Position numbers and translations under genes: made by a program. The notes beneath the pieces are model-generated. The model had not been told where the DNA came from and searched no databases. It was given only the letters and a program-made list of their open reading frames with translations. Below are positions 1-7,892 of a DNA stretch of 53,739 bases, piece by piece (the stretch's first letter is position 1; each line of letters opens with the position of its first letter). Origin of the DNA: Sphingomonadales bacterium (GTDB taxonomy: Bacteria > Pseudomonadota > Alphaproteobacteria > Sphingomonadales > Sphingomonadaceae); contig JAAFIB010000011.1 in the NCBI GenBank assembly GCA_013297725.1, positions 1 through 53,739 of the forward strand, given 5' to 3'.

Positions 1-2
1 TC

Positions 3-1247
3 GGCACCGGCGGTGAAGCGATGGACACTGATTTTTCCACCGATAATTTTGAACGCGACGAAGGGCAATTGGGCAGCGCCGGCGCGGACGGAATGCTGGG
101 GCTGAACAGCATTTCGACCAGTGGATCGGATTTTGGCGACGGCCCTGATTTCGATGCCTTTGCCGCCCCCGACATATCGTTACGCGAACATTTGATGCAA
201 CAGGCCGGGGCCAGTGCGTCGGGGCATCAATTGCTGTTGCTGGAGCAGTTAATCGAACAGGTTGAACCATCGGGCTGGCTTGGTGCCGATCTGATGGGGC
301 TGGCTTATCGGCTGGGTGTGCCAATACCGGAGTTGGAGGCGGCGCTGGCGGTATTGCAAAGCTTTGACCCCACTGGCGTCGGTGCCCGCGATCTGGCCGA
401 ATGCATTGCGCTGCAAGCCAAAGAGGCCGACCGTTATGATCCCTGCATGGCGCGGCTCATCGACAATCTCGATCTTGTCGCGCGCGGATCGTTCGATCAC
501 CTGAAACGCCTTTGCCGCGTCGATGACGAAGACCTGCACGACATGCTGATCGAGCTACGCGGCTATGACCCAAAGCCCGGACTCAAATTTGACTCTGATG
601 ATGCGGCGGTCGCCGTAACCCCTGATCTGTATGTTTCTGCGCAGGGTAAAGGCTGGGGAATTGAACTGAACAGCGCCAACCTGCCCCGTTTGCTGGTCAA
701 CCGCACCTATTATGCCGAAATGGGCGGCAAGGATGATAAGGCGGCGAACAGCTGGTTGAACGAATGTCTGGCCGATGCCAACTGGTTGATCAAAGCGATG
801 GATCAACGCCAGCGGACAATCATGAAAGTCGCAACCGAGCTGGTGAAACAGCAAGAGGCTTTCTTTCGCGAAGGCGTCTCGCGCTTGAAACCGCTGACTT
901 TGCGGCAAGTCGCCGAAGCCATCGACATGCACGAATCCACCGTCAGCCGCGTGACCAGCAACAAATATCTGCACTGCAACCGCGGGCTGTTTGACCTCAA
1001 ATACTTCTTCTCCAGCGGTGTGGGTTCCGCCGATGGTGATGGCGCATCGGCAGAGGCGGTGAAGGCTGCGATCAAGACGTTGATCGATGCCGAGGCAGCG
1101 GACGATATCTTGTCCGACGATACTTTGGTCGATTTGCTGAAAGAAAAAGGTTTCGACATTGCCCGGCGCACCGTGGCGAAATATCGTGAGGCTATGGGTA
1201 TCGGGTCAAGCGTGCAAAGACGGCGCGCGAAAAAGATGGGGCGCTAA
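3..1247 (+). CDS. rpoN: RNA polymerase sigma-54 factor RpoN, 5' end outside window
   Basis: Sigma-54 directs core RNA polymerase to -24/-12 promoters and needs an AAA+ activator. The reading frame is open to the left edge, so the N-terminal activator-interacting region lies partly outside; the first ATG, at 21, follows no ribosome binding site and is probably internal. The core-binding region is visible, then a helix-turn-helix (TLRQVAEAIDMHESTVSRV) and, near the C-terminus, the diagnostic RpoN box ARRTVAKYRE, which contacts the -24 element. About 415 residues are present, against roughly 480-500 for complete family members. An acidic low-complexity stretch near the visible start is typical of the linker. 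Its stop overlaps the convergent downstream gene by 4 nt. Confidence 0.96.
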   Translation, partial: GTGGEAMDTDFSTDNFERDEGQLGSAGADGMLGLNSISTSGSDFGDGPDFDAFAAPDISLREHLMQQAGASASGHQLLLLEQLIEQVEPSGWLGADLMGLAYRLGVPIPELEAALAVLQSFDPTGVGARDLAECIALQAKEADRYDPCMARLIDNLDLVARGSFDHLKRLCRVDDEDLHDMLIELRGYDPKPGLKFDSDDAAVAVTPDLYVSAQGKGWGIELNSANLPRLLVNRTYYAEMGGKDDKAANSWLNECLADANWLIKAMDQRQRTIMKVATELVKQQEAFFREGVSRLKPLTLRQVAEAIDMHESTVSRVTSNKYLHCNRGLFDLKYFFSSGVGSADGDGASAEAVKAAIKTLIDAEAADDILSDDTLVDLLKEKGFDIARRTVAKYREAMGIGSSVQRRRAKKMGR

Positions 1248-1699
1248 AGCAGATATTGCAGCCTGATATTTAAGGCTGCCGGTGTCGTTCCAATCTTAAC
1301 GGCCGCAGCGTTGAATTTTGGCGCGGTTCTGTACACCACTGGGTTACGCGAAAAGCCAAAGCCTTCATCGGGCAGTGAGGCAGTGGTGTCCATCTTGCTG
1401 TTGGCATTTTCGTCATGCAACATCGCGACCGCCCAAGTTCCAGATGTCACCGATTTGAACACAACTTTTGACGCCTGTTTGGCCGCAACCTTTATCTTAA
1501 GGCCTGCTGGGTCAACGCTGCAATTTGGAAAATGGCGAGGCTGCCGCGTTACGCAGATTAGCACATTGCCGCTATTGTTGCGAAAGCCCGAAATATTTAG
1601 CGTGAGTGTTGTTGTCGCTGCAGGCGCAGCTGCCGGCAACGATACCGGTATCGACGCTGCGGCAATCACCGCCCCGCCAATGACGAAATGCCTGATCAT
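1244..1699 (-). CDS. DUF2141 family exported protein
   Basis: A 151-residue secreted protein. A hydrophobic signal peptide (IGGAVIAAASIPVSLPAAAPA) is followed by one DUF2141 beta-sandwich domain with the typical patterns SGNVLICV near the start and AVAMLHDENANSKMDT in the middle, then a GFGFSRNP motif. The family's function is not established. I start at the ATG at 1699 because it overlaps the glycerol kinase stop as ATGA, implying translational coupling; the longer reading frame starting at 1729 would lie inside glpK. Two Cys are present in the mature part (ICV and NCSV). The gene is convergent with rpoN. Link to glycerol metabolism is only positional. Confidence 0.8.
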   Translation of the reverse strand: MIRHFVIGGAVIAAASIPVSLPAAAPAATTTLTLNISGFRNNSGNVLICVTRQPRHFPNCSVDPAGLKIKVAAKQASKVVFKSVTSGTWAVAMLHDENANSKMDTTASLPDEGFGFSRNPVVYRTAPKFNAAAVKIGTTPAALNIRLQYLL

Positions 1700-3165
1700 G
1701 CTAGCACCCTTTGCAAAGCATCTTGCCAACCGGATAGTCGCGCCATCCGCGTGTCCGCACTCATCGCCGGGCTGAACCGTCCAACTTTGCCGCGCATCAC
1801 CGATGCCTCTGCCAGCGAAGCGTAGAGCCCAGCCCCAACGCCAGCCAGCATCGCCGCCCCCAATGCGGTGGTCTCGGCGAAATCGGGCCGCTCCACCTCA
1901 ACTGCCAGGATATCAGCCAAGTCCTGCACCATCCAGCCATTTGACACCATGCCGCCATCAACACGCAGCTCCGCCCAATCTGCGCCATCAGCAGCAAAGG
2001 CGGTTTTCAGGTCGTGGGTTTGGTGCGCCATCGCCTCCAGCGCGGCTCGGGCGACATGCGCTTTCTTGGCGGCAAAGGTAAGGCCATGGATTGCCGCACG
2101 GGCATGCGGTTGCCAATGCGGCGCGCCTAGCCCTGACAAAGCGGGGACGAGATAGACGCCGCCGTTGTCGGGCACGCTCGCCGCCAGTGGCTCAGTTTCG
2201 GGCGAGGCTGCAATCAGGCCAAGGTCATCCCGCAGCCATTGGATCAGGCTGCCCGCGACAAAGACGGAACCTTCGAGTGCATAATGGCGCTCTCCATTCA
2301 GCTGCCATGCCACCGTCGAAAGCAGCCGGTTATTGGAACGCGGCAGCGTGCGTCCTGTTTGCGTCAGGACAAACGCGCCGGTGCCAAATGTCGCTTTGGT
2401 CTGCCCGGGTTCAAGGCAGGATTGGCCGATTAGGGCCGCTTGCTGATCCCCCGCCATGCCGGTGATCGCAATTGCGCCGCCGAACAGTTCCGGGTCAGTA
2501 ACGCCTAATTGCCCCGCGCTGTCGCAAATCACGGGAAGTATCTCGCGCGGAACACCGAACAGGTCGAGCAAGCCATCGTCCCAATCGCCGCTGCCGATGG
2601 CCATCAATGCGGTTCGGCTGGCGTTACTTGCGTCGCTGATATGGGTTTTGCCTCCGGTCAGGCGGAATACCAAATAGGCCTCGACTGTACCGACCGCGAG
2701 ATGCTCGCCCGCCGCTTTCAATTGCGGCCAGTTGGCCAGCGCCCAACCGATTTTGGAGCCACTGAAATAGGGATCAAGCAGCAAACCGGTTTTGGCCTGA
2801 AGGTCAGGTTCATGGCCTGCGGATTTCAGCGTATCGCAAATGTCTGCTGTCCGCCGGTCTTGCCAGACGATCGCTGGGGCAAGCGGTTCGCCGGTGCGGC
2901 GGTCCCAAAACACCACCGTCTCGCGCTGATTGGTAATGCCAATGCCAGCGATAGCGGATGCGCCGCCTGCTTTGTCCACCATCTCGTGGGCGCATTCCAG
3001 CGTTAGGGTCCAGATTTCCGCGGCATCATGTTCGACCAGACCAGGCGCGGGATAATATTGCGTCAACGGCCGCTGCGCACTGCCAAGACATATGCCGTCC
3101 TTTGCAAACAGCATTGCCCGCGTCGATGTTGTGCCTTCGTCAATGACAAGGATGTGGTCAGTCAT
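1696..3165 (-). CDS. glpK: Glycerol kinase
   Basis: A 489-residue cytoplasmic FGGY-family kinase that phosphorylates glycerol to sn-glycerol 3-phosphate with ATP. The N-terminal phosphate-binding motif (DEGTTSTRAMLF, residues about 9-20), the ITNQRETVVFWDR block with its conserved Arg-Glu, the DPYFSGSKIGW segment, the MAGDQQAAL block with catalytic Asp and the ATFGTGAFVL adenosine motif are all present; length is normal for GlpK. No glpF or glpD is next to it. The gene leads a two-gene unit with the DUF2141 gene (ATGA overlap). Upstream lies a dispersed palindromic repeat rather than an obvious operator. Confidence 0.96.
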   Translation of the reverse strand: MTDHILVIDEGTTSTRAMLFAKDGICLGSAQRPLTQYYPAPGLVEHDAAEIWTLTLECAHEMVDKAGGASAIAGIGITNQRETVVFWDRRTGEPLAPAIVWQDRRTADICDTLKSAGHEPDLQAKTGLLLDPYFSGSKIGWALANWPQLKAAGEHLAVGTVEAYLVFRLTGGKTHISDASNASRTALMAIGSGDWDDGLLDLFGVPREILPVICDSAGQLGVTDPELFGGAIAITGMAGDQQAALIGQSCLEPGQTKATFGTGAFVLTQTGRTLPRSNNRLLSTVAWQLNGERHYALEGSVFVAGSLIQWLRDDLGLIAASPETEPLAASVPDNGGVYLVPALSGLGAPHWQPHARAAIHGLTFAAKKAHVARAALEAMAHQTHDLKTAFAADGADWAELRVDGGMVSNGWMVQDLADILAVEVERPDFAETTALGAAMLAGVGAGLYASLAEASVMRGKVGRFSPAMSADTRMARLSGWQDALQRVLA

Positions 3166-3223
3166 GCGCTCTCCTTACAGGAGAGGGGAATGCGATAACG
3201 GAGGGGATGGGTCAAGCGCTGTC

Positions 3224-3396
3224 ATCCTCTCCCCTTGCGGGAGAGGATACGCAGCCTTGCGAGCATGCTCGCTAGGCGAAGTTGGAGAGGGGGTGGAGCT
3301 GTAAGAGGTCCATCCCCTCGCCCAGCTACGACTAACCGTCTACGCCTTTGGCTTCGGCGCTAAGTCTGCGCAACCCTCTCCCGCGAGGGGAGAGGG
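3224..3396. repeat. Dispersed palindromic repeat, copy 1
   Basis: Two palindromic arms, TCCTCTCCCC-TTGC-GGGAGAGGA at the left (3224-3247) and CCCTCTCCCGCGAGGGGAGAGGG at the right (about 3374-3396), flank a partly related core. The left half, including GAAGTTGGAGAGGGG, recurs in reverse orientation at 39595-39670. It fills the gap between divergent-from-glpK sequence and the prfC stop, so it may also act as a bidirectional terminator for prfC. Confidence 0.75.
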
Positions 3397-3399
3397 AAG

Positions 3400-4974
3400 T
3401 TAACGTTCCTTTGTCGCGCTAAATTTCAGCTCGGGATTCTTCTCCTGCTGATAGCTGACATCCCATACCGATCGCGCCATAAACACAGGGTGCCCATCAC
3501 GGTCTTTGGCCATATTGCCGCCGTTAAACTGGACAAATGTTTTCAGCGCCGCATCATCGCCGATTAACCAGCGCGCGGTATCATAGGGTGCAGGTTCCAG
3601 AAACGCATCGACCTTATACTCTGCCTCCAGCCGCGAAACGAGCACCTCCAGCTGCAATTGCCCGACCACGCCGACAACCCAGTTGGAACCGATTTCGGGA
3701 TAGAAAACCTGAATCACGCCTTCTTCGGAAAGATCGTCGAGGGCTTTGCGCAATTGCTTAGTCTTGGTCGGATCACGCAGCACAACGCGGCGCAAAATTT
3801 CCGGCGCAAAATTGGGCAGACCGGTAAAGCGAACGCTGTTTTTCTCGCTCAACGTATCCCCCACGCGCAACGTCCCGTGATTGGGAATGCCGATGATGTC
3901 GCCGGGCTCGGCGCTATCGGCAATCTCGCGGTCTTGGGCAAAAAACAGGATGGGCGAATGGATCGCGATGGGCTTGCCAAGGCCCGATGGGGTCAGCTTC
4001 ATCCCGCGTTTGAACGTGCCCGAACACAGTCGCATAAAGGCGATCCGGTCGCGGTGTTGCGGATCCATATTGGCCTGCACTTTAAAGATAAAGCCTGTGA
4101 CTTCGTTGTTATCAGGGTTGATCACACCAATGCTCGACGGCTGCGGACGCGGCTGAGGGGCGTGCGCAGCAATGGCGGTGATCATTTCGACTATGCCAAA
4201 TTCTTTCAGCGCCGATCCGAAATAGACGGGCGTCAAGTCGCCAGCTTGATATGCCTCCAGATCAAAATCGGCATAGCCCGCCTGCGCCAGCTCCGCCTCT
4301 TCGCGGAATTTGTTGAGGCCGCGTTCGGACAAATGCTCGGCGAGCGAGGGATCATCCACGCCGGTATGCTGGCTGGATTTGCCTTCAAAGGCTTTGCTGT
4401 CGCCGCTGGGCTGCATCAATTGCCCGGTGGCAAAATCGAATATCCCCTCAAACTCGCCGCCCATGCCGACGGGCCAGCTCATCGGGCACACGTCGAGCGC
4501 CAATTTGTCGGCAACCTCGTCCAGAATTTCAAAGCACGGGCGCCCTTCGCGGTCGACTTTGTTGACGAACGTGATGATCGGCACGCTGCGCAGGCGGCAG
4601 ACCTCGAACAGCTTCAGCGTCTGCGGCTCGATACCTTTGGCGGCGTCGATCACCATGATCGCGGAGTCAACGGCGGTTAGTGTGCGATACGTATCTTCGC
4701 TGAAATCCTCATGCCCCGGTGTATCGAGCAGGTTAAAGATGATGCCATTTTTCTCGAACGTCATCACCGAGGACGTGACCGAAATGCCGCGCTGTTGCTC
4801 AATCTTCATCCAGTCAGATCGCGCCCGCCGCGCTGCGCCGCGTGCTTTGACTTCGCCAGCCAAATGAATCGCGCCGCCCTGCAACAGCAATTTCTCGGTC
4901 AGCGTGGTCTTGCCCGCATCGGGGTGCGAAATAATCGCAAAGGTGCGGCGCTTGGCCCATGGTGCATTCGTCAT
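3400..4974 (-). CDS. prfC: Peptide chain release factor 3
   Basis: A 524-residue translational GTPase that removes RF1/RF2 from the ribosome after peptide release. G1 is SHPDAGKTTLTEKLL near the N-terminus, the switch I segment is RGISVTSSVMTF, G3 is DTPGHEDFSEDTYRTL and G4 is NKVDRE; the RF3 C-terminal domain motif (GVVGQLQLEVLVSRL) is clear. Length matches the family (about 525-530). The start ATG (MTNAPWAKRRTFAIIS) is the usual one. Transcribed alone. It is notable that prfA (RF1) is in the same window at 39.7 kb, but not linked to it. Confidence 0.97.
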   Translation of the reverse strand: MTNAPWAKRRTFAIISHPDAGKTTLTEKLLLQGGAIHLAGEVKARGAARRARSDWMKIEQQRGISVTSSVMTFEKNGIIFNLLDTPGHEDFSEDTYRTLTAVDSAIMVIDAAKGIEPQTLKLFEVCRLRSVPIITFVNKVDREGRPCFEILDEVADKLALDVCPMSWPVGMGGEFEGIFDFATGQLMQPSGDSKAFEGKSSQHTGVDDPSLAEHLSERGLNKFREEAELAQAGYADFDLEAYQAGDLTPVYFGSALKEFGIVEMITAIAAHAPQPRPQPSSIGVINPDNNEVTGFIFKVQANMDPQHRDRIAFMRLCSGTFKRGMKLTPSGLGKPIAIHSPILFFAQDREIADSAEPGDIIGIPNHGTLRVGDTLSEKNSVRFTGLPNFAPEILRRVVLRDPTKTKQLRKALDDLSEEGVIQVFYPEIGSNWVVGVVGQLQLEVLVSRLEAEYKVDAFLEPAPYDTARWLIGDDAALKTFVQFNGGNMAKDRDGHPVFMARSVWDVSYQQEKNPELKFSATKER

Positions 4975-5158
4975 AGGGCGGGCGCATAGCGGGGAAGTGC
5001 CGCACGGTCCAGCCTATCGACCCAGCGCCGCATAACGCCGCATTGCTTGTTTTTGCGGATCGGCAATCAAAGGCAATACTTCTGCGCTTTTTCATGCCGC
5101 AACAGGTTGACAGCCGGTGCCGCGTTCGCCATGGCGCTCCTTCCTTTGCAGGACGGCC

Positions 5159-5174
5159 TTTGAGTTCGCTCAAA
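5159..5174 (+). other. UUCG-tetraloop hairpin upstream of tRNA-Tyr
   Basis: Perfect 6-bp stem TTTGAG-TTCG-CTCAAA ending 15 nt before the tRNA. It may be a processing or regulatory structure in the tRNA leader. The rest of the 4975-5158 gap shows a TTGACA hexamer near 5107 but no convincing -10 partner. Confidence 0.35.
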
Positions 5175-5188
5175 ACCTGTAAAGGCGT

Positions 5189-5273
5189 GGACAGGTGGCC
5201 GAGTGGTTAAAGGCAGCAGACTGTAAATCTGCCCGCGTAGCGTACGCTGGTTCGAATCCAGCCCTGTCCACCA
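5189..5273 (+). tRNA. tRNA-Tyr (anticodon GTA), CCA encoded
   Basis: An 85-nt class II tRNA with a 7-bp acceptor stem (GGACAGG pairs with CCTGTCC at 5263-5269), anticodon stem GCAGA/TCTGC, anticodon loop CTGTAAA with GTA at 5223-5225, a long variable arm, the T-loop GTTCGAATC and an encoded CCA end. The long variable arm and GTA anticodon identify tyrosine. The 3' end is the integration target of the adjacent element. Confidence 0.97.
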
Positions 5274-5277
5274 ATTT
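5250..5277 (+). repeat. attL: tRNA-Tyr 3' end direct repeat
   Basis: The 28 nt from the T-arm through CCA plus four nt downstream (GTTCGAATCC to CCACCAATTT) are matched by 27 nt at 13756-13782 with two substitutions and one deletion. The copy next to the integrase restores the intact tRNA. Confidence 0.75.
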
Positions 5278-5389
5278 ATTCTTCATACATAACCGCTATT
5301 TACCGCCAAAGACCGCGCTTTCCTGCGGTTCATGCGTTCATAGCCGTTCGCCCATATTCATTGCAAATCGCCGGTAATCGCGTTAATAA

Positions 5390-5452
5390 GTGGGGTAGAG
5401 TGTGGGGGAGCTTTTCGCGGTGTTCTGAATTTTCGGATTTACCCCCACACTG
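5390..5452. promoter_or_regulatory. Candidate integrase/excisionase arm-type sites, left end
   Basis: Two direct GTGGGG boxes at 5390-5395 and 5402-5407, exactly 12 nt apart, are followed by an inverted box (TTTACCCCCACACTG, 5438-5452). The same pair with the same 12-nt spacing occurs at the right end (13685, 13697). Such GTGGGG(G)TA arrays are typical near integrases of the DUF4102/P4 type. The remaining 5278-5389 sequence shows no gene. Confidence 0.6.
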
Positions 5453-5479
5453 TCTCGAATGGCAGGAAGGGTGGCGGAT

Positions 5480-6688
5480 ATGGGCAAGCTGACAGCAATC
5501 AGCGTAAAGGCGGCGCAAGCGAATCCCGGAACCTATCAGGATGGCGACGGCCTATTCCTGAAAGTGGACAAACGCGGCGGGGCGAGTTGGAATGTGCGGG
5601 TCCAAAAGGACGGCAAACGCCGGGATATTGGGCTGGGCAGCGCGAAACTGGTCACGCTGGCAGAAGCAAGGGCAATGGCTGCACAGGCTCGCAAGGCAAT
5701 TCATATCGATGGCCGCGACATATTGGCGGAACGCCGTGCCGAAAAGTCGGCGGCGGTCAACTTTCGCCAAGCAGCGGAAACCTATCATTCCGAAAACAAG
5801 GGGAGCTGGAAAAGCGAAGCCTATGAGCGGCAATGGATTTCCAGCCTTGAACGCCATGCCTTCCCCAAATTTGGCGACAAGCCAACGAATGACATTGTGG
5901 CAGCTGACATCATCGCGGCGCTAGCGGTCGTCTGGCAGGCAAAGCCCGAAACGGGGCGGCGGGTGCGCCACCGGATATGCCAAGTTCTCAACTATGCCCA
6001 TGCGAAAGGCTGGCGGTTGAATGAAGCGCCATCGACCAGCGGAAGCCTGAAAGCCGGAAACGGTCTGCCCAAACAGGTTAAGGAAAGAGAGCATCGGCTG
6101 GCGATGCCTTACAAAAGCATTCCGGCTTTCATGGAGCGGCTGCGCGCCAAACCGTCATTCGGGCGGCTAGCATTGGAAATGACGATCCTGACAGCGGTGC
6201 GAAGCCAAGAGGTGCGGCTGGCGGCGTGGGATGAATTTGATTTGGAGGAAGGGCTTTGGACCGTGCCAGCCGTTCATATGAAGCGGGGCAAGGCGCATAT
6301 CGTTCCACTCAGCACAGCGGCGCTATCGGTGCTGCGTCGCGCGGCGGCGTTCCGGCTGGCGGGAACGGATATCGTGTTTCCCGGCAATGGCGGCGCTGCC
6401 ATGTCTGACATGACGCTACTAAAAGTTCTGCGTGATGCTGACGAGCCGTTTCACGTCCACGGTTTTCGCAGCAGCTTTACCGATTGGGCGGCTGACAAGA
6501 CCAATTTCACCAATGAAGTTGTGGATGCGGCCAAAGCTCACAAGACACCCGATGCCACAGAAGCAGCTTACCGACGCACAACTCATCTGGAAAAGCGACG
6601 CGACCTTATGGAAGCATGGGGTGCTTATTGCGCAGATCGCAATAATGGGAAGGTTGTTCCTTTTCCCGGCAAAGTTGCATCACTGTGA
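5480..6688 (+). CDS. Tyrosine recombinase/integrase, DUF4102 (P4-like) type
   Basis: A 402-residue site-specific recombinase. An N-terminal arm-binding DUF4102 domain (KLTAISVKAAQANPGTYQDG), a core-binding SAM-like region (about 100-200) and a C-terminal catalytic domain are present. Catalytic residues, counted from 5480, are R241 (TAVRSQE), H327 and R330 (HVHGFRSSF), H354 (KAHK) and nucleophile Y364 (AAYRR); the C-terminal LEKRRDLMEAWGAYC is characteristic. I prefer the ATG at 5480, preceded by AGGAAGG at 5464-5470, over the ATG at 5459, which has no ribosome binding site and would begin in the arm-site region. Its stop overlaps the next gene as GTGA. Confidence 0.95.
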   Translation: MGKLTAISVKAAQANPGTYQDGDGLFLKVDKRGGASWNVRVQKDGKRRDIGLGSAKLVTLAEARAMAAQARKAIHIDGRDILAERRAEKSAAVNFRQAAETYHSENKGSWKSEAYERQWISSLERHAFPKFGDKPTNDIVAADIIAALAVVWQAKPETGRRVRHRICQVLNYAHAKGWRLNEAPSTSGSLKAGNGLPKQVKEREHRLAMPYKSIPAFMERLRAKPSFGRLALEMTILTAVRSQEVRLAAWDEFDLEEGLWTVPAVHMKRGKAHIVPLSTAALSVLRRAAAFRLAGTDIVFPGNGGAAMSDMTLLKVLRDADEPFHVHGFRSSFTDWAADKTNFTNEVVDAAKAHKTPDATEAAYRRTTHLEKRRDLMEAWGAYCADRNNGKVVPFPGKVASL

Positions 6689-7197
6689 GCAAGGCTGTCA
6701 ACACCGCGAGGACGATTGCTCGATTGGGTGCAGATTACGTCAAGCAGACAAATCGCCAAGTAAGCGGCGGTGCGCTCATAGCCGATATGGCGAGAAGTTG
6801 GCCCCCAGAACGCCTGTTGGAATTGGCAATGGGGGGCGATTATATCGCTTGGTCCGCCGCGCAAACCCAAGTGCTTTACGCGCTAACTGCGGACGGGACA
6901 CCGCATCCCGCAATCGTGGAATTTGCGCGATTTTGCGTTGGCAAAGTCCCGCCCGCAAAGACTCGGCCCGGAAAGCAGGCTTGCAAACCTGAGAAACATT
7001 TTGAGGCTCAGATAATTTACCACCTCGCCAATTGGATGCGTGATGAAGCGAAAGTGCCAATCTTTCCGGGCAGAAGTGATTCGGCACTAGATATAATTGC
7101 TGAGACATTTGGAATGACGCTCAAAACCGCAAAAAACCGTTATGCGGAAGGCAAAATGTGGATAAATTTGCCGCACAACTTTGACACCGCCGCATAA
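6685..7197 (+). CDS. Hypothetical protein coupled to integrase
   Basis: A 170-residue protein that I do not recognise. It starts at a GTG overlapping the integrase stop (GTGA), which suggests coupled translation. It has no signal peptide or membrane segment. Near the C-terminus, ALDIIAETFGMTLKTAKNRY has the spacing of a helix-turn-helix recognition unit, so a DNA-binding role in excision or transcription is possible. Two Cys occur in the middle (FCVGK, ACKPEK). The position between integrase and the AlpA-like gene fits a regulator of the element, but this is only an inference. Confidence 0.7.
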   Translation: MSKAVNTARTIARLGADYVKQTNRQVSGGALIADMARSWPPERLLELAMGGDYIAWSAAQTQVLYALTADGTPHPAIVEFARFCVGKVPPAKTRPGKQACKPEKHFEAQIIYHLANWMRDEAKVPIFPGRSDSALDIIAETFGMTLKTAKNRYAEGKMWINLPHNFDTAA

Positions 7198-7198
7198 G

Positions 7199-7221
7199 CC
7201 CAAAACCAGCGTTGTTTTGGG
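7199..7221 (+). terminator. Hairpin after integrase operon
   Basis: An 8-bp perfect stem CCCAAAAC...GTTTTGGG with a 7-nt loop begins directly behind the stop of the 6685-7197 gene. There is no T-tract after it, so termination would be weak or rho-assisted; a second small stem (CCGCC...GGCGG, about 7261-7278) follows before the next gene. Confidence 0.45.
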
Positions 7222-7296
7222 ATGTGACCGACACTTAAGTCGACGGTATTTCTCGCGTTACCGCCCGCATTCAGGCGGCAACATGAGGAACTGGAT

Positions 7297-7464
7297 ATGG
7301 AGCAAGTTTTATGCAGCGTCCGCCAAGCGGCGGGTGCTTTGGGCCTTGGTGTGACAAAGACATACGAATTGATTCGGACCGGGCGGCTGGAAACGGTCTC
7401 GATAGGTTCGCGGCGGCTCGTAAAGCTCGCCAGCGTGAAAGCCCTTGTGGATGGGAATGCTTAA
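7297..7464 (+). CDS. AlpA/excisionase-like helix-turn-helix protein (55 aa)
   Basis: A 55-codon gene with an ATG preceded by AGGAA at 7286-7290 (6-nt spacing). The product begins MEQVLCSVRQAAGALGLG, continues with KTYELIRTGRLETVSIGSRR and ends LASVKALVDGNA. This is the winged HTH_17/AlpA excisionase pattern: HTH with Gly-Leu-Gly turn, Tyr-Glu-Leu-Ile recognition helix, then a GSRRLV beta-wing. Such proteins direct excision and often activate the integrase. It sits two nucleotides before the next gene, in one unit with the replication gene. Short and easily missed by length-filtered gene calling. Confidence 0.85.
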   Translation: MEQVLCSVRQAAGALGLGVTKTYELIRTGRLETVSIGSRRLVKLASVKALVDGNA

Positions 7465-7466
7465 CC

Positions 7467-7892
7467 ATGCACCGCAAAAGGAAAGGCCACCTGTTTGCGG
7501 GGGTGGCCTTTAACAGCGATTTCGACGGCGCTGAGAACTACAAAATCGAGGATTCATGCCCAGATGCAATGCGAATTCGTATAGCCACGCATTCTAGTCA
7601 TGCACCACCGGAAGCTGTGATGAGGGCTGACCGACGCTGGTTTGCGAAGCATTCGACGCGCAATATTTATGTGCGTGATCCCCAGCCGGGCGAGGCATGG
7701 CCGCCAGACTTGGAGCTGTTCAAACTGGACGCAAACGTTGTCGTCATTATTACGCGCTTTAAGAAAAGCGTCGGGCGAATAAGACGGTTTTTCAACGCCA
7801 GCCCGAACGAACATGGATTTTCGGACAGCAGTTTGGCGACCTTCCTGCGCTCTCGTGGTATTGAGCCTTTCGAGTGGGAGTGCAGATGGTGA
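7467..7892 (+). CDS. Hypothetical protein
   Basis: A 141-residue soluble protein, unrecognised. ATG at 7467 lies two nt after the AlpA-like stop; a longer upstream frame reaching 7311 would overlap that gene and is not likely. It is basic and rich in Arg/Phe, with a central DANVVVIITRFKKS strand and a C-terminal HGFSDSSLATFLRSRGIEP segment. It ends inside the start of the primase-helicase gene (7-nt overlap), which argues for co-translation and a role in element replication or control. No motif supports a specific function. Confidence 0.7.
   Translation: MHRKRKGHLFAGVAFNSDFDGAENYKIEDSCPDAMRIRIATHSSHAPPEAVMRADRRWFAKHSTRNIYVRDPQPGEAWPPDLELFKLDANVVVIITRFKKSVGRIRRFFNASPNEHGFSDSSLATFLRSRGIEPFEWECRW

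Noticed and set aside
3658-4680. 340-codon plus-strand frame inside prfC
   Set aside because: Entirely antisense to a clearly conserved prfC; it is a composition shadow.
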